Source: Bacteroidales bacterium (GTDB lineage: Bacteria; Bacteroidota; Bacteroidia; Bacteroidales; JAAUTT01). From it: 14,081 bases of DNA. This document shows positions 1 through 8,257 of the stretch, one piece after another (position 1 is the first letter of the stretch; each line of letters opens with the position of its first letter). Below the pieces are notes generated by a model. The model saw nothing but the letters and a program-made list of their open reading frames with translations, searched no databases and was not told the DNA's origin. The position numbers and the translations under genes are program-made. The DNA is taken from contig JAAUTT010000032.1 in the NCBI GenBank assembly GCA_012031335.1, positions 1-14,081 of the forward strand, given 5' to 3'.

Positions 1-196
1 GATTAATCATAATAGCAGGATTACAATCTGTGGATTTATTGGGACAATTTTTACATGCATCAGCTTCCTTTATGGAATTATTTAAATCCTTAGTGGTTTG
101 AATTGGTTTAATAAAGCATTCATATTAAAATTAAAAAGGACCACATCCTACCCCTTCTTCTTGTCAAGATTATGTTTTAGTTTTTAATAATACAAT
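1..196. other. Window edge, possible partial gene, strand unresolved
   Basis: Two open frames run off the left edge and overlap each other. On the minus strand a frame is open from 124 to 1. It reads a polar peptide with a cysteine cluster (CKNCPNKSTDC, minus-strand bases near 57-25) but has no ATG after its upstream stop at 125-127. On the plus strand a frame is open from 3 to a TGA at 99-101 and would be a hydrophobic C-terminus (ending FMELFKSLVV). Only one can be real and I cannot choose safely. The minus reading has the more protein-like cysteine spacing. The plus reading would be a convergent gene ending before the terminator at 197-224. No promoter or RNA gene is seen here. Confidence 0.3.
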
Positions 197-224
197 AAAA
201 AATCCCTCGATCGAGGATTTTTTT
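197..224 (-). terminator. Hairpin terminator of the SPOR/barrel operon
   Basis: An inverted repeat with arms 197-210 and 211-224 pairs TCGAGG plus an A/T extension with one bulged C. It is flanked by A runs on one side and T runs on the other, so it could work in both directions. It lies directly after the TAA at 223-225 of the barrel gene, the expected place for a Rho-independent terminator of the minus-strand operon. Confidence 0.75.
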
Positions 225-1575
225 ATTGCGCAAAAAAGAAATCGTTCAATTCATAAATATCCTGAGGAGATTTCAAAACCGGCGAATCATCGAAGAATCC
301 ATCTATGGCATCCAGCAACTCGTCGAATGATATATAACCATCCATATCTTTGTCCAGCTGTTTGTACTTTTGAGGAATTGGTATGGAGCTTTTTCCTATG
401 TTATAACGGGTACGAGCTCTCTGCATCATCAGGAACGATTCAACTTCCGAACGGCTTATAGCCTGGCGTCCCGAAAGCTCTTCTGCCAGTTTTTCAGCAT
501 TTATTTCAATACCATCATTATCTACGATAGCATTTACTTTTGAATGAAGTTCTTTATCCTGGTAGTTAGGCACACCATCCTTATCGTCGTCATATGGGCA
601 TCCGGTAGTGTCTACTTCGACCCCCGGAGGAGTATTGGGACAATTATCCCAATAGTCAAAAATTAGATCGTTATCACTGTCACCATACATTGAGTAATCC
701 CAATCTACTTCAGCAAATAATTTCTGAATGGTAATAGTTTTAGGGCTGGAGAAAAGGTCGAAATGAAAAGTTAGATATGAATAAGTGAACATATCGTTCA
801 GTTTATTCCCCTTAATGCCCTGTGTAGCTTTACTACTAACATTATCAATATCATCGGTGAAAGTATAATGCAATGAATATCCAAGGCGCATGGTAACCCT
901 GTTCGATACGGCAAAGTCGAGACCTACATCAACCGGTACTGCAAATGTACTTTGATTATAACTTCCCAAACCGTATAAATTTAAATCTCTGAGGTCTGAT
1001 TCATAGATATTATCTCTTTTTATAATTTCATTGGCAGCACTGCGTATTGTCCCATCCGAACGATAGATATATGGAATTTTGTCTCCGTAATACAAATCGG
1101 ATTTGGAATTAAACTGCACATTTTCAATCCCGAGAGACACAAATGGAGTAATGAGCGAACCTGTTTTAATGAAAGGCTTAAAATCGTAATGAAGGTTAAT
1201 ACCAAAAGTAGTAATATCGGTTTTGAAGTTAAGATTCATAAGTGAATCGGACGATGTTTTATTTCCTCCCATTTGTCCGAGCATCAGAAAAAAATTGGCT
1301 TTCAAATACCTTTTATTATCAACAAATGTTGCTACATTAATTTTATAGGCAGGCGTTCCCATGATAGGATTTTGTTTTTTGTTTTTGACCTCTCCGTAAA
1401 AATTAATATAACCATAGCCGAAACCAATAACAGGCTTATAAACCAGATTAACATTTTCCACTTCTTCTTTCAACAGCGACTCCAGATAATCTTCGTCGTC
1501 CTGAGCAAGAACTGATGCAGGAAGGCAAAATATCAAAGCAATCAACCCAATTCTGAAAAATGCAGAGAGTTTCAT
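223..1575 (-). CDS. Secreted beta-barrel-like protein with TSP3 repeat and EF-hand
   Basis: The 450-residue frame is intact. Residues 1-24 are a signal peptide ending SVLAQ, with cleavage likely before DDED. Residues 45-285 are rich in alternating hydrophobic and aromatic strands (GFGYGYINFYGEV, ANFFLMLG, TMRLGYSLHYTF), as in small outer-membrane beta-barrels. Residues 299-340 form a calcium-binding thrombospondin type-3 repeat with DSDND, a CPNTPPG-type segment and DDDKDG. Residues 408-419 form a canonical EF-hand loop with ligands D408, D410, D412, Y414, S416 and E419. A barrel followed by TSP3 resembles OmpA-like proteins, but no OmpA peptidoglycan domain follows; the EF-hand stands in its place. 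The gene starts 7 nt after the stop of the SPOR-domain gene, so the two are almost certainly co-transcribed and may act together at the outer membrane. The substrate or partner is unknown. Confidence 0.8.
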   Translation of the reverse strand: MKLSAFFRIGLIALIFCLPASVLAQDDEDYLESLLKEEVENVNLVYKPVIGFGYGYINFYGEVKNKKQNPIMGTPAYKINVATFVDNKRYLKANFFLMLGQMGGNKTSSDSLMNLNFKTDITTFGINLHYDFKPFIKTGSLITPFVSLGIENVQFNSKSDLYYGDKIPYIYRSDGTIRSAANEIIKRDNIYESDLRDLNLYGLGSYNQSTFAVPVDVGLDFAVSNRVTMRLGYSLHYTFTDDIDNVSSKATQGIKGNKLNDMFTYSYLTFHFDLFSSPKTITIQKLFAEVDWDYSMYGDSDNDLIFDYWDNCPNTPPGVEVDTTGCPYDDDKDGVPNYQDKELHSKVNAIVDNDGIEINAEKLAEELSGRQAISRSEVESFLMMQRARTRYNIGKSSIPIPQKYKQLDKDMDGYISFDELLDAIDGFFDDSPVLKSPQDIYELNDFFFAQ

Positions 1576-1582
1576 TATTGTT

Positions 1583-2482
1583 TTATTTTATCCATTTTTG
1601 GTTGGTAATCATCAGAGCTTCCTGGATGGTAATTCTGTTTCCCTCGTTATAAGCCGAAACAAAAGCATCGGTAATAGGAGTTGTGTTCCAAAGATGAACC
1701 CTGTAGTCACGTGCTTCTTTGTATGCATCGAACGATCCAACCGAATATTTAATCCAACCGTTATGATCTTCTTTTACAATAGATTTTTCGAGACGAAACT
1801 TTCCGAAATATGATTTTACATTCACCGGCTTATGACCGGCAGCAATCTGCACCCTGTAATAAATACCATTACTACCTGGATTCAGATTTTCGCCCTCAGG
1901 CATGGCTGTTTCGTTCTTTGTAACTTCCGTTGTTGCTTCCTTTGATTTATCTTCAGGAACTCTGGTAATAACTGCAAGTTCTTTTTCGACAGGTTTTTTA
2001 ACTACACTTTTGGGTGTATCAACAGTTATTTTATTGCTTGCTATGGTTGTATTAACAAGATCCTTTTGGCTAGTGACCTGATTATTAATATTTTCTTTTT
2101 TAACATTGGATGCTGCGATCTGAACTGAAGGTTGCGGTTTCAGCAACAATGCGATTTCTTCAGGTTTAAGATTGGCTAAATTGGCATCTCTTTCAAATAC
2201 ACCAACACTTTGAGTTTTTTCATCTATAATATAGGAAAACGATCCGTTAATAAGCATGCTTACATCAGCAGGGTTAATGCCATTTACAGGAACCAATTTA
2301 TAACTTACAATAAAATACGGTTCGGCTGGTAAACTCATCCAAAGGAATTTTGCCTTTCCATCTTTAAATGTAAAAATACCGTCGCGACTGTTAATATTGA
2401 GTGCTGTAAATCCTTTCGGGACATTTTCTTCAATTTTGGCAAATTTCTGAAGCTTTTCCTTGTTAACAAGGATATTGACCAC
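1583..2482 (-). CDS. SPOR-domain envelope protein, C-terminal part (frameshifted gene)
   Basis: This is the downstream part of a gene whose full span is 1583-3045, about 487 residues once one missing base is restored. The GTG at 2482 is probably not a real start: the frame stays open up to about 2580, and the residues just before it (KPYWSESQNEYV) fit the domain that follows. Residues 1-97 repeat the domain of the N-terminal part (LPxGFxA, then FTFKDxxxxFxW, then LPxE, then SYK). Residues 120-205 are a low-complexity Ser/Thr/Lys/Val linker. Residues 208-281 are a SPOR domain (YYRVQIAAG, then GWIKYSVGSFDAYKEARDYR), a fold that binds peptidoglycan lacking stem peptides. This suggests a periplasmic protein tied to the cell wall. 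The role of the repeated domain is not recognised. Confidence 0.7.
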   Translation of the reverse strand: MVNILVNKEKLQKFAKIEENVPKGFTALNINSRDGIFTFKDGKAKFLWMSLPAEPYFIVSYKLVPVNGINPADVSMLINGSFSYIIDEKTQSVGVFERDANLANLKPEEIALLLKPQPSVQIAASNVKKENINNQVTSQKDLVNTTIASNKITVDTPKSVVKKPVEKELAVITRVPEDKSKEATTEVTKNETAMPEGENLNPGSNGIYYRVQIAAGHKPVNVKSYFGKFRLEKSIVKEDHNGWIKYSVGSFDAYKEARDYRVHLWNTTPITDAFVSAYNEGNRITIQEALMITNQKWIK

Positions 2483-3045
2483 ATATTCGTTCTGACTTTC
2501 GGACCAGTATGGTTTTGCCGAACACAGGCAATAGTACCGAAGCTGGTTTCGGCAAATCCTGCTGGCATACTCTTTCCAAAATCATTAACATCCACAAGTA
2601 ATGCGGGATCCATACCTGGGGAAGGCACAATAGTCAGCATTGTAGGTTGCACCTCAACTGACCTGCGTTGATTATCCTCAATAAACGAAAATTTACCGGC
2701 AAGATTTACTGATCCTTTTAGTCTTTCGTCGCATGTAATCTTATAACTGATTTCAATTTCTTCGCTTTCGGGAAGTTTCAGCCAAATAAAACGAACTTTT
2801 TGGTCTTTGAAAGTAAAATCGGCATTGGAAGTATTTACTGATGATGCGTTAAAGCCAGCCGGAAGTTCCTGCTGAAAACGACAAAAGCCCGATATATCCT
2901 TCTTTTTGAGGATTACCTTCACCAGCAGCTCTGTTCCGGCATTGATCCTGGGAGCAACATCCATAGTAAGTGATACATCACTTTGAAAAAGCAGGTTTAT
3001 GGCCAGAGCTCCCAATACATACACCACTGTAATAAAGCGTATCAT
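2335..3045 (-). CDS. SPOR-domain envelope protein, N-terminal part (frameshifted gene)
   Basis: This is the first part of the gene that ends at 1583. It starts with ATG at 3045 and a hydrophobic segment (residues 1-19, IRFITVVYVLGALAINLLF) that is a signal peptide or anchor. Residues 34-135 hold the first copy of a beta-rich domain (ELLVKVILKKKDISGF, LPAGFNA, FTFKDQKVRFIWLKLPESEE, ISYKI). The second copy lies in the C-terminal part. The reading frame is authentic to about residue 175. After that (from about QNHTG onward) it reads out of frame to the stop at 2335, because a base appears to be missing around 2490-2540, perhaps in TTTT at 2513-2516. A -7 box lies 39 nt upstream of the start. I do not recognise the domain by name; similar sequences seem restricted to Bacteroidota (inference from memory). 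Confidence 0.7.
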   Translation of the reverse strand: MIRFITVVYVLGALAINLLFQSDVSLTMDVAPRINAGTELLVKVILKKKDISGFCRFQQELPAGFNASSVNTSNADFTFKDQKVRFIWLKLPESEEIEISYKITCDERLKGSVNLAGKFSFIEDNQRRSVEVQPTMLTIVPSPGMDPALLVDVNDFGKSMPAGFAETSFGTIACVRQNHTGPKVRTNMWSISLLTRKSFRNLPKLKKMSRKDLQHSILTVATVFLHLKMERQNSFG

Positions 3046-3083
3046 GACTGGGTTTTGTTAACTAAATAATTCATCGTTTCAAA

Positions 3084-3091
3084 CAAATATA
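3084..3091 (-). promoter_or_regulatory. Bacteroidota -7 box for the SPOR/barrel operon
   Basis: The minus strand reads TATATTTG, a perfect match to the primary sigma -7 consensus TAnnTTTG. It predicts transcription starting about 32 nt before the ATG at 3045. No clear TTG -33 element is seen at the usual spacing, so this rests on the -7 box alone. Confidence 0.5.
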
Positions 3092-3158
3092 GCAAATAAT
3101 GGTATCGAATTCATAATACTGTAACTTCTGTTAATAACTAAGTCAATTGTTAATATCA

Positions 3159-3869
3159 TCAGAAATTGGGACTTAACAGATATTTCGAGTAAAAGTTATT
3201 GATTATTTCAACCGCTTCATCCGGATCGTCGACCACATGAAACAGGTTCATATCGTCGGGATGGATGCACTGATTCTCGTTCAGCATTGTTTTTTTAATC
3301 CATTCAACAAGTCCTTCCCAATAATCTTTTCCGATGAGAACTATTGGGAAACGCCCGATTTTCTCAGTCTGGATTAATGTCAAAGCTTCGAAAAGTTCAT
3401 CAAAAGTACCAAAACCACCAGGGAGTACAACAAACCCCTGGGCATACTTCATGAACATAGTTTTTCTTACAAAAAAGTAGTCGAAAGTGATCAATTTATC
3501 ATGATCAATAAAAAGATTGGCACTCTGTTCATATGGGAGAGCTATATTTATACCCACTGAACGTCCGTTTCCACGTTTGGCACCGAGGTTTGCAGCTTCC
3601 ATAATACCTGGGCCACCACCGGTAATGATACCATATCCGAATTGTGTTAATTTAAATGCAACCTGTTCAGCTAATTTATAATATGCGTTATCAGAGGTCA
3701 AACGGGCTGATCCGAATATTGAAACACAAGGCCCAATGCGCGAAAGTTTTTCATATCCTTCAACAAATTCGGCCATTATTTTAAAAATTCTCCAGGAATC
3801 TTCTGATTTAATTTCATTCCAGGTTTTTTCCTGAAATGCATTCCTTATTTTCTCTTCACTGGTCGACAT
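3159..3869 (-). CDS. LOG-family nucleotide phosphoribohydrolase (TIGR00730)
   Basis: The 236-residue frame is intact. It has the lysine-decarboxylase-like Rossmann fold of the LOG family: SIFGSARL at 50-57, the nucleotide-binding GGGPGIMEAANLGA at 84-97, FFVRKTMFMK at 132-141 and the hallmark PGGFGTFDE (pattern PGGxGTxxE) at 150-158, which carries the catalytic glutamate. Members studied elsewhere cleave cytokinin riboside 5'-monophosphates or AMP-like nucleotides to a free base and ribose 5-phosphate. In bacteria without plant contact the likely role is nucleotide salvage or clean-up, and the old label lysine decarboxylase is wrong. The roughly 45-residue N-terminal helical extension is common in this subfamily. 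It lies downstream of uvrA on the same strand but 333 nt away, so it is probably a separate unit. The ATG at 3869 is the natural start. Confidence 0.88.
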   Translation of the reverse strand: MSTSEEKIRNAFQEKTWNEIKSEDSWRIFKIMAEFVEGYEKLSRIGPCVSIFGSARLTSDNAYYKLAEQVAFKLTQFGYGIITGGGPGIMEAANLGAKRGNGRSVGINIALPYEQSANLFIDHDKLITFDYFFVRKTMFMKYAQGFVVLPGGFGTFDELFEALTLIQTEKIGRFPIVLIGKDYWEGLVEWIKKTMLNENQCIHPDDMNLFHVVDDPDEAVEIINNFYSKYLLSPNF

Positions 3870-4202
3870 AATAATCCTTAAATCTGATTTAACTTATTTT
3901 AAATGTTGTTTTATACGTTGGTAAATCCTAGAATGTTATGGATTTAAATGAATTTGGCGGTTAAATATAAAAATACAAACCTTTGTAAATAAAACCTTTA
4001 CATAAATTAAAAATAAAAATTGTTTTTTAATTATTTTCCAAAAAGGCAAATTAATATAATTCGCCCCCAATTTATTGCCATCCCAAAGAACAATTTACGG
4101 AACAATTCGAGATACCATATATTCACCCTAATTTAAGAGAAGGTAAATGTCTAATTGATTTGCGGGTCCATATCTGCTATTCATTTAATCAGTCCCGGAA
4201 AA
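3870..4202. other. AT-rich intergenic region, no gene seen
   Basis: These 333 bases between uvrA and the LOG-family gene have no convincing frame on either strand and are very AT-rich between about 3960 and 4070. They must hold the end of the uvrA transcript and the promoter of the LOG gene. I find neither a clear hairpin-plus-T terminator nor a full TTG/TAnnTTTG promoter. The nearest match is TATATTTA on the minus strand near 3962-3970. Confidence 0.5.
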
Positions 4203-5813
4203 TTATAATTCCTTTTTGAGGTATTCGGCAGTATAACTCTTTGAAGTTAAAACAAGCTCTTCGGGAGTTCCGGTAAAGATAATTTCTCCCCCACCCGATC
4301 CGCCTTCCAAACCAACATCAATTATATGGTCGGCAACTTTAATTACATCCATATTATGTTCAATCACAATAACGGTATTTCCCCGATCAACCAGATGGTT
4401 TAAAACTTCAAGCAAAACCCTCACATCGTCAAAATGCAATCCGGTAGTAGGTTCGTCGAGAATGTAAACTGTTTTGCCGGTATCTCTCTTGGAAAGCTCA
4501 GTTGCCAGCTTCACACGTTGCGATTCACCCCCTGATAAAGTAGTAGACGGCTGTCCTAACTTAATATAACCAAGCCCAACCTGCTGAATAGTAATTACTT
4601 TATTTAAAATTGAGGGAATTCCATAAAAATAATCAACAGCCTGGTTGATAGTCATATCAAGCACATCGCTTATTGATTTCCCTTTATACTTAACTTCGAG
4701 CGTTTCACGATTATACCGGTGCCCACCACAGTCGCGGCATACCACATAAACATCAGGCAGAAAATTCATTTCTATGGTTTGAACACCTGCACCTGAGCAA
4801 GCTTCGCATCTTCCACCCTTTACATTAAAAGAAAAACGACCAGGTTGATAGGCCCTGATTTTTGCCTCGGGGGTCATAGCAAATAAATTGCGGATATCGC
4901 TGAATACTCCGGTATAAGTAGCCGGATTCGATCTGGGTGTTCTTCCAAGTGGAGACTGATCTACCTGTATAACTTTATCGATATATTTAAGCCCATCAAT
5001 GGAATCGTAAGGCAAGGCATCCTTAACCGAGTTATAGAAATGTTTTGAAAGAATTGGCTGCAGTGTTTCGTTAATCAATGTCGATTTCCCGCTCCCCGAA
5101 ACTCCTGTAACACAAATAAATTTACCGAGTGGAAAATCCACTGTTACATTTTTGAGGTTATTACCACGGGCACCACTTAAAACTAATTTATGTCCTGTCC
5201 CCAGCCTGCGTTGAGCAGGAACTTTAATTTCCTTTTGGTTATTCAGGTATTGGGCAGTTAAGGAACACGATTTTAAAATATCGTCAGGAGTACCTTCAGC
5301 AACCACTTCTCCGCCGTACCTGCCTGCCCTGGGCCCCATATCAACAATGTGATCTGAAGCAAGTATCATATCCTTGTCATGCTCCACTACTATAACAGAA
5401 TTACCGGCATCCCGCAGTTTTCTTAGAGACGAAATAAGCCTGTGGTTATCGCGCTGATGCAAGCCGATGCTTGGTTCATCCAGGATATAAAGAACATTTA
5501 CCAGCTGAGAGCCGATTTGAGTTGCCAGCCGGATACGCTGGCTTTCGCCGCCTGAAAGAGTACGGGCGCTTAAGTTCAGGGAAAGGTAGTTTAACCCTAC
5601 GTCCAGCAAAAAGTTAATGCGGGTGCGTATTTCTTTTATGATTTCACGGGCAATGGCTTTTTGTTTATCAGAAAGCCTGTCTTCCAGATCTTCGAACCAC
5701 TTTTTCAAGGTTTGAATATCCATCTTAGCCAATTCAGAGATATTCCGGCCATCGATTTTAAACCACAAGGAATCCATTTTTAAGCGGTTGCCATGGCATT
5801 CGGGACAATCCAC
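4203..5813 (-). CDS. uvrA: Excinuclease ABC subunit A, C-terminal part (uvrA, frameshifted)
   Basis: This is the larger part of uvrA; the whole gene spans 4203-7053 and would be about 950 residues, normal for UvrA. UvrA is the damage-recognising ATPase of nucleotide excision repair and loads UvrB on DNA. The part starts within the CPECHG motif and contains the first ABC signature ([16 protein letters not shown]), Walker B ([15 protein letters not shown]), the second Walker A ([10 protein letters not shown]), the zinc finger CEACSGAG followed by CRDCGGHRY with CxxC-x19-CxxC spacing, the second signature ([15 protein letters not shown]) and Walker B ([12 protein letters not shown]). The ATG at 5813 is internal: the correct frame reads on upstream to about 5880 ([19 protein letters not shown]), where a base seems to be missing. 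All catalytic motifs are intact. Confidence 0.93.
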   Translation of the reverse strand: MDCPECHGNRLKMDSLWFKIDGRNISELAKMDIQTLKKWFEDLEDRLSDKQKAIAREIIKEIRTRINFLLDVGLNYLSLNLSARTLSGGESQRIRLATQIGSQLVNVLYILDEPSIGLHQRDNHRLISSLRKLRDAGNSVIVVEHDKDMILASDHIVDMGPRAGRYGGEVVAEGTPDDILKSCSLTAQYLNNQKEIKVPAQRRLGTGHKLVLSGARGNNLKNVTVDFPLGKFICVTGVSGSGKSTLINETLQPILSKHFYNSVKDALPYDSIDGLKYIDKVIQVDQSPLGRTPRSNPATYTGVFSDIRNLFAMTPEAKIRAYQPGRFSFNVKGGRCEACSGAGVQTIEMNFLPDVYVVCRDCGGHRYNRETLEVKYKGKSISDVLDMTINQAVDYFYGIPSILNKVITIQQVGLGYIKLGQPSTTLSGGESQRVKLATELSKRDTGKTVYILDEPTTGLHFDDVRVLLEVLNHLVDRGNTVIVIEHNMDVIKVADHIIDVGLEGGSGGGEIIFTGTPEELVLTSKSYTAEYLKKEL

Positions 5814-5904
5814 TTCTTTTACAAACTGGTTAACCCAAGCCTGTGCCTTTTTAGAAGTATTTTCAACTTGTTGCTGATGATATAGTTTACTATTCCATCG
5901 AAGT

Positions 5905-7053
5905 TCAGAAAGTAACCTGAAGAAGTTCCAGCTGGAGCATGAAGCAGTTTAATGATTCGTCGGATCCATACAATACAGTATTAAGCGCCTCTTCCGAAAT
6001 TTCATCAACAGGAGTATCGAGCGTTAGATTATATTTATGAAGAATTGCCTCAATCTGCCAGAAAATAACCGAGCTTTTATATGAGCCAAGCGGTTCTATG
6101 GCGCCTTTGCTTATGCTTAACGAAGGATTAGGGATAATTTTTGAGATATCAGCTTCGGTGATTTCCCCGAGACCACTGCAACGTTTGCAGGCGCCCTGAG
6201 GCGAGTTAAAAGAAAAAGAATGTGGCGCAGGTTCATTATAAGAAATGCCAGTGGTTGGGCACATAAGCTGTTTACTATAATAACGGAAATCCCCGGTTTT
6301 TTTATCGAGAATCAAAATAACTCCCTTTCCGTGAATCATAGCTGTGTGGACTGATTCTTTAAGCCTTTTACCAGTATCTTCAGCAACAACAAGCTTATCG
6401 ACTACCATTTCGATAAAATGCGACTTATAGCGGTCGACTTTCATGTTATGGATAATCTCCTTTATTTCCCCGTCCACCCTTACGTGCAAAAAACCCTTTT
6501 TCCGAATCTGTTCGAAGAGTTCTTTATAATGACCTTTTCGTCCTTTTATTAAGGGCGAAAGCACATAAATAGCCGCACCATCGAAACTGGTTGATATCAG
6601 TTTAACAATTTGCTCCTCGGTGTACTTCACCATTTTTTCGCCGGTTTTATACGAAAATGCCTCTGAAGCACGTGCATATAGCAAACGAAGAAAATCATAA
6701 ATTTCGGTGATGGTACCAACGGTACTTCTGGGATTACGGTTAGTTGTTTTCTGTTCGATTGATATTACCGGGCTTAATCCCGATATTTTATCAACATCAG
6801 GGCGCTCCAGGCCTCCTAAAAACTGGCGGGCATAGGCCGACATGGTTTCCATATACCTTCGTTGCCCTTCAGCATAAATGGTATCGAAAGCCAAAGATGA
6901 TTTTCCGCTACCACTTAAACCTGTTATTACTGTGAATTTATTCCTGGGAATATTGACATCAATATTTTTCAGATTATGAACCCTGGCTCCCAGTACTTCT
7001 ATTATTTCTTCACCTTCGGGCTGGTATGTTTCTTTTTCTTTATCCTTATTCAT
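5905..7053 (-). CDS. uvrA: Excinuclease ABC subunit A, N-terminal part (uvrA, frameshifted)
   Basis: This is the start of uvrA, from ATG at 7053. It has the first Walker A ([14 protein letters not shown], residues 45-58), the [21 protein letters not shown] segment (60-80), the UvrB-binding and insertion region, and the first zinc-finger area. There the usual CxxC is CPTT, leaving only CKRC as an intact pair. Translation follows UvrA to GSDESL, then leaves the frame at AAA (5948-5950). The next frame gives [23 protein letters not shown], and a third frame takes over near 5880. Restoring one base at each place yields a continuous UvrA. The start overlaps the last 8 nt of the transglycosylase gene upstream, so both are probably translated from one mRNA. 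Confidence 0.93.
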   Translation of the reverse strand: MNKDKEKETYQPEGEEIIEVLGARVHNLKNIDVNIPRNKFTVITGLSGSGKSSLAFDTIYAEGQRRYMETMSAYARQFLGGLERPDVDKISGLSPVISIEQKTTNRNPRSTVGTITEIYDFLRLLYARASEAFSYKTGEKMVKYTEEQIVKLISTSFDGAAIYVLSPLIKGRKGHYKELFEQIRKKGFLHVRVDGEIKEIIHNMKVDRYKSHFIEMVVDKLVVAEDTGKRLKESVHTAMIHGKGVILILDKKTGDFRYYSKQLMCPTTGISYNEPAPHSFSFNSPQGACKRCSGLGEITEADISKIIPNPSLSISKGAIEPLGSYKSSVIFWQIEAILHKYNLTLDTPVDEISEEALNTVLYGSDESLNCFMLQLELLQVTF

Positions 7054-7774
7054 TATCTTTTTCGTGGCCGTTTAGAGCCAAAATAGTATCTGTTTCTGCT
7101 ACTGAAGCAGGAAGGCTCACATTACGAAAACCTTTTACCGGAACTTTTATGGTATATGCTTTCCTGTATTTATTGGTAAGACAATTATCCCTTAACCAAG
7201 GATTTAAAATTTTAATCATCTTATAATTTGTTCCCTGCTGAAATGCAAATTTAGCAATATCTGCAATAGGTGTACTTATAATCATATCTTTTGACTGATA
7301 TGGCTGATAAAGATCGTCCTTTGTAATGGCAAAACCATAAGCTTCCGGATTATTGACAATTGCTTTTAAGGCAGCTACGCGGAATACATAGCGAGAAGTC
7401 TCTTCATTTAAAAGAATATCATAATAATTATCGCTGTATTGACGGGATATCTGTTTGTTTAATCCTGTACGTCCCATATTATATGAAGCTGCTGCCATGG
7501 TCCAGCTTTTATAAATATTATAGGAGTGTTTAATGAATTTACAGGCTGCTTCGGTTGATTTTTCAATATTGTACCGTTCATCAACTTCTTCATTAATCTC
7601 CATGCCATATTCAATAGCAGTTGGTTTAACAAATTGCCAGAAACCGGCAGCACCTGCAGAAGAAACTACATTGGCCAATCCACTCTCAGCCAGAGCAAGA
7701 AATTTAAAATCGTCGGGTATTCCATTCTTTTTCAGAATAGGTTCAATAACCGGAAAAAACCTGTTTGCTCTTTT
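7046..7774 (-). CDS. MltD-type lytic transglycosylase, catalytic part (after in-frame stop)
   Basis: The full gene spans 7046-8050 (335 codons), with an in-frame TAA at 7775-7777 dividing it. This part reads KRANRFFPVIEPILKKNGIP and then LALAESGL, where the Glu is the expected catalytic acid. Next come GAAGFWQFVKPTA and AASYNMG, the motifs of the Slt70/MltD goose-lysozyme-like domain that cleaves peptidoglycan glycan strands to 1,6-anhydro products. The C-terminal 80 residues (from about PIADIAKF) may carry a degraded LysM-like or substrate-binding region; I see no clear LysM. A later internal start near 7678 would drop the catalytic Glu, so it would not make an active enzyme. The stop overlaps the start of uvrA by 8 nt. 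Confidence 0.82.
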   Translation of the reverse strand, partial: KRANRFFPVIEPILKKNGIPDDFKFLALAESGLANVVSSAGAAGFWQFVKPTAIEYGMEINEEVDERYNIEKSTEAACKFIKHSYNIYKSWTMAAASYNMGRTGLNKQISRQYSDNYYDILLNEETSRYVFRVAALKAIVNNPEAYGFAITKDDLYQPYQSKDMIISTPIADIAKFAFQQGTNYKMIKILNPWLRDNCLTNKYRKAYTIKVPVKGFRNVSLPASVAETDTILALNGHEKDNE

Positions 7775-8050
7775 TTATAAGTAAAAAATGTTTTGAGAAT
7801 GCCAGTAAGTGTTTACCAGCAATTCTTTGTCGAGAGCCTCCTTAACGTCAAAATTTTCAAGAGGTATATCTTCACCGGCAAAATTAAATTCATTAGGTAA
7901 AGCAACAGAGGTAAATTTACCACCCTGAATATTTTTAACACTCTGATCACGGGTGGGCATAGAACCCGACACCAATATTGCGACTACCACAATACCAAAT
8001 ATGCCAAATCCGGCACATATACCATTAACTAAACTTAATTTTTTACTCAT
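7775..8050 (-). CDS. MltD-type lytic transglycosylase, N-terminal part (before in-frame stop)
   Basis: This is the first 91 codons of the transglycosylase gene. Residues 9-29 form a hydrophobic segment (NGICAGFGIFGIVVVAILVSG), a signal anchor or signal peptide, followed by a linker and the conserved pre-catalytic segment LLVNTYWHSQ. The frame meets TAA at 7775-7777 within a run of T6 then A6 (TTTTTTACTTATAAAAAA) and continues in the same frame as KRANRFFP on the other side. This is therefore either a substitution to a stop or two compensating indels; for example, the path SQTFFTYK followed by KRANR is also available. The enzyme would be exported and act in the periplasm. A promoter lies at 8076-8104. 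Confidence 0.75.
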   Translation of the reverse strand: MSKKLSLVNGICAGFGIFGIVVVAILVSGSMPTRDQSVKNIQGGKFTSVALPNEFNFAGEDIPLENFDVKEALDKELLVNTYWHSQNIFYL

Positions 8051-8075
8051 AACTTACGCTCCGGTTTGCAACTAA

Positions 8076-8104
8076 CAAAAATATAATTAATGTCCAAAAC
8101 ACAA
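8076..8104 (-). promoter_or_regulatory. Primary sigma promoter of the transglycosylase-uvrA operon
   Basis: On the minus strand TTG (8104-8102) is followed after 18 nt by TATTTTTG (8083-8076), matching the Bacteroidota pattern TTG-N19/20-TAnnTTTG within one base of spacing. Transcription would start near 8069, about 20 nt before the ATG at 8050. The remaining intergenic bases (8105-8257) hold only weak inverted repeats and no clear terminator for the barrel gene. Confidence 0.6.
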
Positions 8105-8257
8105 TCTACACCGATCAACAAAATCATCAGGGAAAATCCTTCGAAATATGCATTTTGGGTTGGTACAATAACGCAGACACTGCATGGTTTGTTACTAAAA
8201 GCCGAGACTATTTTTGAAAAAACATAAACCGCCTTTTAGCCTTGAATTAATAATTCT

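Noticed and set aside
5944..5955. Possible programmed -1 frameshift in uvrA at TTAAAC
   Set aside because: The heptamer is ATTAAAC, not X XXY YYZ, UvrA is not known to need recoding, and a second shift follows about 70 nt later.
7775..7777. Stop-codon readthrough or a different genetic code at the internal TAA of the transglycosylase
   Set aside because: Other genes here (223, 7046, 8258, 11703) end in TAA at the proper place, so TAA works as a stop; an error or mutation is simpler.
8140..8257. CTAAAAG / CTTTTAG inverted repeat as a terminator of the barrel gene
   Set aside because: The arms are only 7 bp with a loop of about 35 nt and no T tract directly after.
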